From: Lachnospiraceae bacterium UBA7060
Lineage (GTDB): Bacteria; Bacillota; Clostridia; Lachnospirales; Lachnospiraceae
Assembly: GCA_002493835.1 (NCBI GenBank)
Contig: DLAA01000079.1
Coordinates: 1-55,855, forward strand
Reading direction: 5' to 3'
Length of the DNA: 55,855 bases
The notes beneath the pieces are model-generated. The model was not told where the DNA came from and did not search any database. It was given only the letters and a program-made list of their open reading frames with translations. Below, in pieces: positions 19,222-27,489 of this stretch (position 1 is the stretch's first letter; each line of letters opens with the position of its first letter). A program made the translations under genes and the position numbers.

Positions 19222-20238
19222 ATGGCGAGAAGAAACAGAAGCAGTATCAGAAAAGAGAGAATTATTATGCTGGCGTCCTCAGTACTTGTCCTGGCGGCGC
19301 TGACGGTGACAGGCGTTTATGTGAGAAACAATAACAGGGCTGAGAAGGAAGACTATGTTGTGGATTTTGAGGCGCTGGAGCAAGGCAGTGCGGAGCTTGC
19401 AGAAAATATGGTGGACGGAGAGGAGATGGATACCCTCTTTGCGGGAGTGGGAACAGATGACTTGGATTATGATCCGAGTTTCCAGGAAGCCAACTCCCAA
19501 CATGTAGAGAATACAGAGGCTGCGGAAAAGTCCGATAAAAAGTCCGATAAAAAAAGTACGATAGAGGAAAAAATAGAAGAGAAAAAGAAGGAAGAAAAGG
19601 AAGACGATGAGGATACCAATTCTGATCAGTCCAAAAAGAAGGAAACAGATCAAACGGACGAGGAGCAGAAGAAGGATAACCCGGTGAAAAAGTCTGCTGC
19701 AGAAAAGGAAGAGGAACAAGAACAAAAAGAAGAAGCGGGTATGTTCGATGAGAGCGTTGACACCGTTATGAGTGGTGAGGTGCAGGCCGAGGGGATTTCA
19801 ACAACGGTGCAGCCGGAGTTAGACTTTGGCGAGGAGGATAATCTGGTGTGGCCTATTGTCGGTGACGTGCTGATCAACTATAGTATGGACAAAACCATTT
19901 ATTTTCCCACACTGGATCAGTATAAATACAATCCGGCCATTGTGATTGCAGCTACGCAGGGCGAGAATATTTCTGCCGCCGCGGATGGGCGGGTTACTTC
20001 CGTAAGTTATGATCCTGGCACCGGTAATACAGTGGTGATGGAGCTTGGTAACGGTTATGAGCTGACTTATGGGCAGTTAGAAAACATTACCGTGTCCGAG
20101 GGCAGCTATGTGCATGTGGGAGACGGTATTGGGACAGTGGCGGCCCCCACCAAATACTACAGCACAGAGGGTACGAATGTGTACTTCAAGCTGACGAAGG
20201 ACGGAGAACCAGTGAATCCTTTGAGTAAATTACAATAA
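19222..20238 (+). CDS. spoIIQ: SpoIIQ-like LytM/M23-domain protein
   Basis: 338 residues from ATG 19222, with AGGAGG 8 nt upstream (an upstream in-frame ATG at 19177 has no site). There is a basic N terminus, a membrane segment (IIMLASSVLVLAALTVTGVY), and a long Glu/Lys/Asp-rich spacer at about 95-180. A C-terminal LytM/M23 fold starts at VWPIVGDVLINYS. The Zn ligands are lost: the HxGxD site reads NPAIV (Asn237...Val241) and the HxH site reads Asn319-Val-Tyr321. This is therefore a structural, non-hydrolytic partner, as for the partly degenerate B. subtilis SpoIIQ. In the forespore membrane SpoIIQ binds SpoIIIAH across the intermembrane space. Confidence 0.78.
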   Translation: MARRNRSSIRKERIIMLASSVLVLAALTVTGVYVRNNNRAEKEDYVVDFEALEQGSAELAENMVDGEEMDTLFAGVGTDDLDYDPSFQEANSQHVENTEAAEKSDKKSDKKSTIEEKIEEKKKEEKEDDEDTNSDQSKKKETDQTDEEQKKDNPVKKSAAEKEEEQEQKEEAGMFDESVDTVMSGEVQAEGISTTVQPELDFGEEDNLVWPIVGDVLINYSMDKTIYFPTLDQYKYNPAIVIAATQGENISAAADGRVTSVSYDPGTGNTVVMELGNGYELTYGQLENITVSEGSYVHVGDGIGTVAAPTKYYSTEGTNVYFKLTKDGEPVNPLSKLQ

Positions 20239-20290
20239 TCGTGTGAGAAGAGTTTCTACTAAGTCTCACCCTATGCAGGGAGGAGGATTC

Positions 20291-21436
20291 ATGTTAATCG
20301 TACACGGCAATATTATGACGATGGAAGACAAGGACTATGAGGACGGTTATCTTGAGGTCAGAGACGGAAAGATCATTTCTCTTGGGGACATGAAAGACTG
20401 TCCGGCATCGGGGGGAGAGATTTTCGATGTACAGGGGAATTTGGTGCTGCCTGGAATCATTGAAGCGCACTGTCATATGGGAATCACGGAGGAGAAGAAA
20501 GGGATGGAGGGGGACGACTGCAATGAGAATGTGGATCCTCTCACGCCGTATCTTCGCGCGATCGACGCAGTTAATCCCATGGATGCAGCTTTTAATGATG
20601 CCCTGCAGGCGGGAATTACCTCGGCAATGATCGGGCCGGGCAGTGCAAATGTGGTGGGAGGGCAGTTCGCCTTCGTCAAAACCCATGGCAGATGCATTGA
20701 TCGGATGATTGTAAAGGCGCCGGCGGCTATGAAGATAGCTTTCGGCGAAAATCCGAAAGTAAATTATTCCGGGCAGGGGACATCTCCCGCCACCCGTATG
20801 GCCATCGCAGCAATTCTGCGTGAGGAGTTGACAAGAGCGGCGGCCTATCGGGTAAGAAGGGAAGAGGAGAAAGCTCCTGTTGATTTCCGCTATGAGTGCT
20901 GGATGCCTGTGCTTCGAGGAGAGATTCCGCTAAAGGCGCATGTGCACCGTGCCGACGACATTTTGACGGCTGTGCGCATTGCTAAAGAGTTTCATCTGCG
21001 GATGACCCTGGATCACTGCAGTGAAGGACATTTGATTGTGGAGGAATTAAAAGAGGCTGGCTTTCCTGCAATAGTCGGCCCCGACATGGCCAGCCGCAAC
21101 AAAATTGAGGTACAGAATATGGCTTTCAAGACGGCGGGAATTTTGTCTTCTCACGGGATATTATGTGCAGTCACAACCGACCATCCGGTTTCCAAAATTC
21201 AGTTTCTGCCTATCTGTGCGGGACTTGCGGTAAAAGCAGGTATGACCCCTTCGGAAGGCCTTCGATCCATCACGATAAATGCTGCGAAAATCTGCGGTGT
21301 GGAAGATCGGGTGGGAAGCCTTGCGCCGGGAAAGGATGCTGATATCGCCGTCTTTACAGGAAATCCTATGGAAGTATTTTCCCAAACACTGTATACCTTT
21401 ATCAATGGAGAAGTCGTGTATTCTTCGCAGGCATAA
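20291..21436 (+). CDS. Amidohydrolase-family metallohydrolase
   Basis: 381 residues; ATG 20291 has an AGGAGG 4-5 nt upstream. It is a TIM-barrel amidohydrolase with a short N-terminal beta domain. Metal-site motifs are AHCH (for HxH) at about residue 60, HVHRADD, LDHC and TTDHP, followed by the typical C-terminal PGKDADIAVFTGNP. It resembles imidazolonepropionase-like or prolidase-like amidohydrolases of Clostridia. The substrate cannot be assigned. Cytosolic. A 6-bp inverted repeat (GTGAGA/TCTCAC, 20243-20269) lies between spoIIQ and the ribosome binding site. Confidence 0.85.
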   Translation: MLIVHGNIMTMEDKDYEDGYLEVRDGKIISLGDMKDCPASGGEIFDVQGNLVLPGIIEAHCHMGITEEKKGMEGDDCNENVDPLTPYLRAIDAVNPMDAAFNDALQAGITSAMIGPGSANVVGGQFAFVKTHGRCIDRMIVKAPAAMKIAFGENPKVNYSGQGTSPATRMAIAAILREELTRAAAYRVRREEEKAPVDFRYECWMPVLRGEIPLKAHVHRADDILTAVRIAKEFHLRMTLDHCSEGHLIVEELKEAGFPAIVGPDMASRNKIEVQNMAFKTAGILSSHGILCAVTTDHPVSKIQFLPICAGLAVKAGMTPSEGLRSITINAAKICGVEDRVGSLAPGKDADIAVFTGNPMEVFSQTLYTFINGEVVYSSQA

Positions 21437-21513
21437 CGGTAATTCTTTCCGAAAATGAGATCTGTTATGGTATCGGAGAATGTGGTATACTTTAGGAGAG
21501 AAAGCGGGAAAGA

Positions 21514-23112
21514 ATGATGCAAAAGTACAGTGTTACAAAAAAATTAATTTGTCTTGTTTTGTCTTTCATCCTTCTGCTGAGTGCGGTGACGGGCTGCGGA
21601 GATATTCGAAATTTTACTGCGGACGTCCCGCTAAGCAGGGAGGAGAACGACGATTTTACCACCCTTGGACTCTCACCGGAATTTGACTATGAGGTGCCCA
21701 AGAGTCTGCCGAGCATTCTGGTGGATCAGGTTGGATATGCCGTTGGGAGTAATAAGATCGCTATGATAAACAGCGAGACCCCCCCAGAAACCTTTGCCCT
21801 CCTGGATGCCGGAACCGGACGTGAGGTCTACACTGGAAAGATAGAAAATAAGGGATATGATGCAGCAGCGAATGCATATATCAGTTACGCAGATTTCACG
21901 GATTTTAATACGATAGGGGCATACTACATACAGGCGGCTTCGATTGGCCGCTCTTACGTATTTGAGATTGGAGAAGAACCTTATGAGGCTCTCTTTCAAA
22001 AAGTGTTTAAACAGTATTATCTTAACAGATGCGGATTGACACTCTCTGCGGAGTTTGCAGGGGAGGCGGCGCACAATGCCTGCCACTCCAGGGAAGCGCA
22101 AATGAAAGAGGAAGCCATGATTAAGCAGGATGTGTCGGGGGGCTGGCACGTGGATGAGATTGGAAGCCGGGACGTGGTAAAAGGATGTCAGACGGTCAAC
22201 TCACTGCTGCTTGCCTACGAGCTTTATCCGGAAGCGATAGGAGATGCCATGGGGATACCTGAGAGCGGCAACGGTATTTCTGATATGCTTGATGAGGTGA
22301 AGTATGAGATCGACTGGCTGTTAAAGATGCAGGACGCAAAGAGTGGAGCGGTTTATGCTTCTGTCAGTTCCGTGGACAATAAGACGGCTGGATATATTTT
22401 ATATATAGACAGTATCACCATGGAGGCGACGATTCATTTTGCAGCCACAATGGCGAAGTTTAGTTATCTCTACCAGAGCTGTGACAGGGAGTTTGCCACA
22501 CTTTGCCTGCAGGCCGCTGACAGGGCCTATCGCTATGCGGAAAATTATTTGGCGGATGTGCCCCAGGAGCAGTATTTCTTTGCTGCAGCAGAACTCTACC
22601 GTGCAACGGGGAGTTATCGGTACCACAATGTGGTCAAGAATTATCTGGCCCAGAATGAGGAACCAGATATGGGAAACGATTTTGTCTTTTGGGGGTGTGT
22701 AACGTATCTTTCCACGAAGCAGAAAGTGGATATGGATCTGTGTGCATCTTTGGCACAGAACTTGGTGCGGCAGGGAGAAATCATTTCCTATGCCTCCAAA
22801 GATTCCAAACTTTTGGTGAATACGGATGAAACCAGAGGGGGTAATTCCGCGCTTCTTCGGGATATGATGAGACTAGCTGTGGTGGATCACATCATTACAA
22901 ACCATGAGTACGCGACTGTGCTGGAAAACCATATTCACTATATGCTGGGCAGGAACCTGCAGTCCATATCTTATCTGGACGGCTTTGGCGGACACAGTTA
23001 TCAGGAAGTTGACAAAAGCCTGGGTATTATGAATCAGGTGGATTTGAACGCAAGGCTCCTGCTCCTTCTGACCGCCATTATGGATGATGAGCTGGTGGTT
23101 GTAGAAGAATAG
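21514..23112 (+). CDS. GH9-like lipoprotein lacking catalytic residues
   Basis: 532 residues. The lipoprotein signal ends LLSAVTGC. An N-terminal CelD_N-type Ig domain (SILVDQVGYAVGSNKIAM, about residues 65-155) precedes an (alpha/alpha)6 GH9 barrel, recognisable from DVSGGWH at 206-212 and LLLAYELYP. The GH9 base motif DAGD after WH is replaced by VDEIG. The HHR-type loop after LGRN is missing, and the proton donor of the NE motif is Gln508 (MNQVDLN). It is therefore probably not a cellulase; a carbohydrate-binding or structural role is possible. It ends 8 nt from the convergent plsC. A TATACT -10-like box lies at 21486-21491. Confidence 0.75.
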   Translation: MMQKYSVTKKLICLVLSFILLLSAVTGCGDIRNFTADVPLSREENDDFTTLGLSPEFDYEVPKSLPSILVDQVGYAVGSNKIAMINSETPPETFALLDAGTGREVYTGKIENKGYDAAANAYISYADFTDFNTIGAYYIQAASIGRSYVFEIGEEPYEALFQKVFKQYYLNRCGLTLSAEFAGEAAHNACHSREAQMKEEAMIKQDVSGGWHVDEIGSRDVVKGCQTVNSLLLAYELYPEAIGDAMGIPESGNGISDMLDEVKYEIDWLLKMQDAKSGAVYASVSSVDNKTAGYILYIDSITMEATIHFAATMAKFSYLYQSCDREFATLCLQAADRAYRYAENYLADVPQEQYFFAAAELYRATGSYRYHNVVKNYLAQNEEPDMGNDFVFWGCVTYLSTKQKVDMDLCASLAQNLVRQGEIISYASKDSKLLVNTDETRGGNSALLRDMMRLAVVDHIITNHEYATVLENHIHYMLGRNLQSISYLDGFGGHSYQEVDKSLGIMNQVDLNARLLLLLTAIMDDELVVVEE

Positions 23113-23120
23113 CGCTAAAA

Positions 23121-23855
23121 TTAGACGAGTTCTTTATTATGAAAATACATTTCTTTGATGATGGCAAGAACTGTATCGTCGATGTGGCGCTTCTGCTCCT
23201 TGTCGAGATCTCTTATGTAAATGGGTTTGCCGTACTCTATGACTACATGCGTTTTTTTGATTTTTGGAAGATGAGCTTCCCAAACTTGGTCGGCATTGTT
23301 TATACTCATAGGGATGATGGGACAGCCCGATTTTTCGGCTATTTTGAAACTGCCGCCATGGAAGGGGAGAAAGCCATCAGGTTCTTTGCTGCGGCTTCCC
23401 TCGGGGAAGATGCAGATGGAGATACCGGATTTTACTTTTTCCACTGCTGTTAGAATCGTTTTCATCCCTTGCTTGATATCGTTTCTATCGAGAAAAAGAC
23501 AGTGCAGATTCTTCATCCAATTGGAGAGAAGCGGGACTTTTCCCATACCGATTTTGGCGATATACCCTGTAGGTCTGGGAACTCGTACATAAGTCATAAC
23601 AATGTCAAAATAGCTTCTGTGATTGCCGATGTAGAGCACGGGAGTATCCAGAGGAATATTTTCTTCACCTTTTACTGTGACAGAGACACCAGCCAGAAAA
23701 AGAACACAGCGAAAGGCCCAGTTGACGATGGCGAGAGAACTTTTATCTTTGGCTGAGGGGTTATACTTTCCGAGAAAATACTCAAAGATTAGGAGTGGAA
23801 TACTAAAGATCAGAAAAAGTACGACAAACAGTGCTACAAATATAAGACGAATCAT
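23121..23855 (-). CDS. plsC: 1-acyl-sn-glycerol-3-phosphate acyltransferase
   Basis: 244 residues on the minus strand, AAAGGA-type site before the ATG. An N-terminal hydrophobic helix (residues 3-28) is followed by the PlsC domain. It has the catalytic HX4D (NHRSYFD), the FLDRND block and FPEGSRS, then PIIPMSI. The enzyme acylates lysophosphatidic acid to phosphatidic acid at the inner membrane face. It is convergent with the GH9-like gene and divergent from the PrcB lipoprotein, so it is probably monocistronic. Confidence 0.93.
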   Translation of the reverse strand: MIRLIFVALFVVLFLIFSIPLLIFEYFLGKYNPSAKDKSSLAIVNWAFRCVLFLAGVSVTVKGEENIPLDTPVLYIGNHRSYFDIVMTYVRVPRPTGYIAKIGMGKVPLLSNWMKNLHCLFLDRNDIKQGMKTILTAVEKVKSGISICIFPEGSRSKEPDGFLPFHGGSFKIAEKSGCPIIPMSINNADQVWEAHLPKIKKTHVVIEYGKPIYIRDLDKEQKRHIDDTVLAIIKEMYFHNKELV

Positions 23856-23897
23856 GGTGAAGTCCTTTCTTTGACTTTTGGCTTTTAGAATAGTACT

Positions 23898-23927
23898 AGT
23901 ATAACATTAACTCTTAGGAATAGACAA
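23898..23927 (-). promoter_or_regulatory. Sigma-A promoter for plsC
   Basis: On the minus strand: TTGTCT, 18-nt spacer, TATACT. It lies 43 nt upstream of the plsC start codon in the divergent intergenic region. Confidence 0.55.
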
Positions 23928-23976
23928 TGCCTGCGCATAATAAATTAGATAATAAGAGGAATTTGCGGAGGTGTCC

Positions 23977-24405
23977 ATGAACAGAGTATATGAGTACCAG
24001 AGGAGATTTTTGAGCATATGCCTGGTCTGTCTGCTTTGCCTGGCGGTGTATGCCTGTGGAAAGAAGCAGGATCCCATGGAAAAGATCAAGGATTTGGAAT
24101 ACACGGTGATAGCGGAGGATAATATACCGGAAGAGCTGCTCTCAAAGATTGAGGAGAGAAAGGAAGACAGCTTTAAGCTTACTTTTGAGGATCAAGGGTT
24201 TCTGTATATCTGCGTGGGCTATGGGACCCAGCAGACAGGCGGCTACAGTATCGCGGTGAACAGTTTGTATGAGACGGCCAACGCCGTTTACATTGATACA
24301 AATCTGATCGGCCCATCGCCGGAGGAGAAGAGTAAACCGGTGGCGAGTTATCCTTATGTGGTAGTGAAAACAGAGTTTTCACAAAAGCCAGTGGTGTTTG
24401 AATGA
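23977..24405 (+). CDS. Lipoprotein with PrcB C-terminal-like domain
   Basis: 142 residues from ATG 23977, with GGAGGT 4 nt upstream. The signal peptide ends in a lipobox-like LAVYAC. The mature part contains the PrcB_C-type block GYGTQQTGGYSIAVNSLYET and the ending YPYVVVKTEF. PrcB is an accessory subunit of the PrtP protease complex in Treponema; in Firmicutes the domain occurs in small lipoproteins of unknown role. The stop is 14 nt before pyrC, so the two may be co-transcribed without an obvious functional link. Confidence 0.7.
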   Translation: MNRVYEYQRRFLSICLVCLLCLAVYACGKKQDPMEKIKDLEYTVIAEDNIPEELLSKIEERKEDSFKLTFEDQGFLYICVGYGTQQTGGYSIAVNSLYETANAVYIDTNLIGPSPEEKSKPVASYPYVVVKTEFSQKPVVFE

Positions 24406-24418
24406 CAGGAGGAGAAAC

Positions 24419-25693
24419 ATGCTTTTACTGAAGAACGGATATATGATAGACCCGGCGTCAGAGACAGAGGGGTATCGGGATATTCTGATTGATGCGGAGG
24501 ATGGGAAGATTAGGCGGATCATGTCTCAGGGGACAGCGATGAATGAGAAGGCGGAAGAGATTGACCTGAATGGTCAAATTATAGCGCCCGGGCTGGTGGA
24601 TGTACATGTACATTTTCGGGATCCGGGTTTTACCTATAAAGAAGATATTCATACGGGGGCAGCAGCCGCGGCTAAAGGTGGTTTTACCTCTGTGGTTTTG
24701 ATGGCAAACACAAAACCTGCTGTGGATAATTCGGAGACTCTTGCCTATGTGCTAAATAAAGGGAAAGGGACAGGAATTCATGTGTATACCTGCGCCAACG
24801 TGACAAAGGGGCAGCAGGGAAAAGAGCTTACGGATATGGAAGCATTGAGCGAATTGGGGGCAGCAGGTTTTACCGATGACGGCATACCGCTGATGGATGA
24901 GGCGCTCTTGCGGGAGGCGTTAAAGAGGGCGGCGAAGTGCGGCAAACCGGTCAGTCTCCATGAGGAAAATCCGGCTTTTATTACAAATAACGGTATCAAT
25001 GCAGGGAAGGCAGCAGAACATTTCGGCATTGACGGTTCCCCCAGAGCGGCGGAGATTTTCATGGTGGAGAGGGATCTTCGCATTGCGCTGGAGGAGGAGG
25101 CTGATCTGTCGATTCAGCATATCAGCACGAAGGAAGCGGTGGAATTGGTGCGTCAGGCGAAGAAAAAGAGCAGTCATATTTATGCCGAAGCGGCGCCCCA
25201 TCATTTTACGCTGACGGAAGATGCGGTAATGAAATATGGTGCGCTGGCGAAGATGAATCCGCCGCTGCGGGAGGAAGCTGACCGGCGGGCGATCATAGAG
25301 GGACTGAAGGATGGCACCATTGATATGATTGCCACAGACCATGCACCGCACAGTGCAAAGGAGAAGGCGAAGCCGTTTACAGAGGCGCCAAGCGGTATTA
25401 TTGGGCTGGAGACAGCCCTCTCTCTGGGAATTCGGGAGCTGGTGAATAGAGGATATTTGTCTATGATGCAGCTGATCGGGAAGATGAGTTATGCCCCGGC
25501 GAAGCTGTATCATTTGGATGCCGGTTATCTTACGGAAGGCGGGCCGGCCGATCTGGTGGTGTTTGATCCGGAAAAGGAGTGGACGGTGGAGAGCTTTGCC
25601 TCGAAAGCGGCAAACTCTCCGTTTGTCGGGGAGAAGATGCCGGGAGTGGTTGGTTATACAATCTGCGAGGGAAAAATTGTGTACCACACCTGA
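24419..25693 (+). CDS. pyrC: Dihydroorotase
   Basis: 424 residues; ATG 24419 preceded by AGGAGGAGAAAC. Type I dihydroorotase: metal motif DVHVHFRDPG, then SLHEE, IQHISTKEA and ATDHAPHSAKEK, with a C-terminal beta domain. It converts N-carbamoyl-aspartate to dihydroorotate, the third step of de novo pyrimidine synthesis. It is followed by pyrK and pyrD, giving steps 3 and 4 in one operon. No pyr attenuator is visible upstream. Confidence 0.96.
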   Translation: MLLLKNGYMIDPASETEGYRDILIDAEDGKIRRIMSQGTAMNEKAEEIDLNGQIIAPGLVDVHVHFRDPGFTYKEDIHTGAAAAAKGGFTSVVLMANTKPAVDNSETLAYVLNKGKGTGIHVYTCANVTKGQQGKELTDMEALSELGAAGFTDDGIPLMDEALLREALKRAAKCGKPVSLHEENPAFITNNGINAGKAAEHFGIDGSPRAAEIFMVERDLRIALEEEADLSIQHISTKEAVELVRQAKKKSSHIYAEAAPHHFTLTEDAVMKYGALAKMNPPLREEADRRAIIEGLKDGTIDMIATDHAPHSAKEKAKPFTEAPSGIIGLETALSLGIRELVNRGYLSMMQLIGKMSYAPAKLYHLDAGYLTEGGPADLVVFDPEKEWTVESFASKAANSPFVGEKMPGVVGYTICEGKIVYHT

Positions 25694-25724
25694 TGATATT
25701 TGTGAAAAAAGAAAGGAAGAGCAA

Positions 25725-26501
25725 ATGACGCGAAAGAAAAAAGTTACAGCGGAAGTAGTATCGCAAAAACAGATCGGAGAGCAGATTTTTGATCTCTGGC
25801 TGGAGACGAAGCTTGCGAAGGATGCGTATCCGGGGCAGTTTGTGGCGGTGTATCCACACGGTGAGAGTATGATTCTCCCCAGACCGATCAGTATTTGTGA
25901 GGCGGATAAGCCGAAGGGAAGACTGAGGCTGGTGTACCGCGTGGCCGGAAAGGGCACAGCGGAGTTTTCCACATATAAGGCGGGGGATACGCTGGATCTC
26001 TTGGGCGTGCTGGGAAATGGATTTCCTATTGATCAGGTAAAGGGGAAGAAAGTCTTTCTGGCAGGCGGGGGGATCGGTATTCCGCCTATGCTGGAGTTGG
26101 CAAAAAGGTTGGACTGCAGAAAACAGATTTTGCTGGGCTATCGGAACAAGGATCTTTTTTTGGAGGAGGATCTTGCAAAATACGGCGATGTCTATGTGGC
26201 TACAGAGGACGGAAGCGTAGGTACAAAGGGCAATGTGATGGACATTATCCGCGTCTACTCTCTGGAGGCGGATGTGGTTATGGCCTGCGGGCCGATGCCC
26301 ATGCTCCGTGCTGTCAAGCAGTATGCCTCTGAGCAGAAAATAAAAGCTTATATCTCTCTGGAGGAGCGGATGGCCTGCGGTGTGGGAGCTTGTCTGGGAT
26401 GTGTGTGTAAAACAACGAAAGTGGATACGCATTCCCATGTGCACAATGCACGTATCTGTACGGAGGGACCAGTTTTTGAAGCGGGGGAGGTGGATATCTG
26501 A
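25725..26501 (+). CDS. pyrK: Dihydroorotate dehydrogenase electron-transfer subunit
   Basis: 258 residues; ATG 25725 with GGAAGAG upstream. It has a ferredoxin-reductase-type FAD domain (LPRPISIC), an NAD-binding GGGIGIPPM loop, and a C-terminal [2Fe-2S] site in MACGVGACLGCVC plus Cys in ARICTEGPVF. It passes electrons from PyrD to NAD. The stop overlaps the pyrD start by one base (TGATG), so translation is probably coupled and the two subunits made together. Confidence 0.96.
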   Translation: MTRKKKVTAEVVSQKQIGEQIFDLWLETKLAKDAYPGQFVAVYPHGESMILPRPISICEADKPKGRLRLVYRVAGKGTAEFSTYKAGDTLDLLGVLGNGFPIDQVKGKKVFLAGGGIGIPPMLELAKRLDCRKQILLGYRNKDLFLEEDLAKYGDVYVATEDGSVGTKGNVMDIIRVYSLEADVVMACGPMPMLRAVKQYASEQKIKAYISLEERMACGVGACLGCVCKTTKVDTHSHVHNARICTEGPVFEAGEVDI

Positions 26502-27403
26502 TGAATACACAGGTTACGATTGCGGGAGTCACGTTCAAAAATCCTGTGATGACGGCGTCCGGAACTTTTGGCTCCGGCATGGAATACAGGGATTTTGTTG
26601 ATTTGAATAAGCTGGGGGCTGTGGTGACGAAGGGAGTTGCCAACGTGCCTTGGGAAGGCAATCCGACGCCCCGGGTGGCGGAGGTGTACGGCGGTATGCT
26701 GAATGCCATCGGTCTGCAGAACCCGGGTATTGATGTCTTTTTGAAGCGCGATATCCCCTTTTTGCAGAATTATGACACAAATGTCATAGTTAATGTCTGT
26801 GGAAAAACGGTGGCGGATTATCTGGAAGTGGTGGAGCGGCTTTCCTGCGCACCTGTCGATATGCTGGAAATCAATGTGTCCTGCCCCAATGTGAAAGAGG
26901 GGGCCATCGCCTTTGGACAGAAGGCGGATTCACTCTACGATATCACATCGCAGATCAAAAAAAAGGCGAAACAGCCGGTGATTATGAAATTGAGCCCGAA
27001 TGTGACAGACATTACTGAGATGGCGAGGGCGGCTGAGGCGGCCGGCGCGGATGCGCTCTCCATGATCAACACCATCACGGGCATGAAGATAGATATCTAT
27101 AAGAAAAAATTTGTCCTGGCAAATAAGACTGGCGGGATGTCCGGGCCTGCCATAAAGCCGGTGGCTGTGCGCATGGTCTATCAGACTGCCCAGGCAGTGA
27201 AAATTCCGATTATCGGCATGGGAGGTATCGGCTGTGCGGAGGACGCTATTGAGTTTCTGCTGGCAGGAGCCAGTGCTGTGGCTGTTGGTGCGATGAATTT
27301 TGTGAACCCATATACGACTGTAGAGGTAGTGGAAGGAATCGAGGCGTATATGAAACAGTGCCATATTGAGAATGTGACGGACCTGATCGGAGCCGTGGAA
27401 TAA
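26501..27403 (+). CDS. pyrD: Dihydroorotate dehydrogenase B, catalytic subunit
   Basis: 300 residues. Type 1B: N-terminal NPVMTASGTFGSG, catalytic Cys in NVSCPNVKEG, KLSPNVTD, and phosphate-binding GMGGIGCAEDA. It oxidises dihydroorotate to orotate with FMN and depends on PyrK for NAD-linked turnover. It is the last gene of the pyrC-pyrK-pyrD cluster; pyrB, pyrE and pyrF are not in the window. Confidence 0.96.
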   Translation: MNTQVTIAGVTFKNPVMTASGTFGSGMEYRDFVDLNKLGAVVTKGVANVPWEGNPTPRVAEVYGGMLNAIGLQNPGIDVFLKRDIPFLQNYDTNVIVNVCGKTVADYLEVVERLSCAPVDMLEINVSCPNVKEGAIAFGQKADSLYDITSQIKKKAKQPVIMKLSPNVTDITEMARAAEAAGADALSMINTITGMKIDIYKKKFVLANKTGGMSGPAIKPVAVRMVYQTAQAVKIPIIGMGGIGCAEDAIEFLLAGASAVAVGAMNFVNPYTTVEVVEGIEAYMKQCHIENVTDLIGAVE

Positions 27404-27489
27404 TTAGGAAATCGAGACAGTGTAAACATACATATCTGAAGTCCTTTCTGCATAGATTTATAGTAAGTACATGCAGGGAGGACTTTTTT

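Noticed and set aside
24920..26510. Long minus-strand frames opposite pyrC and pyrK
   Set aside because: Antisense shadows of well-identified genes; composition (Arg, His, Ser, Leu) and lack of motifs argue against coding.
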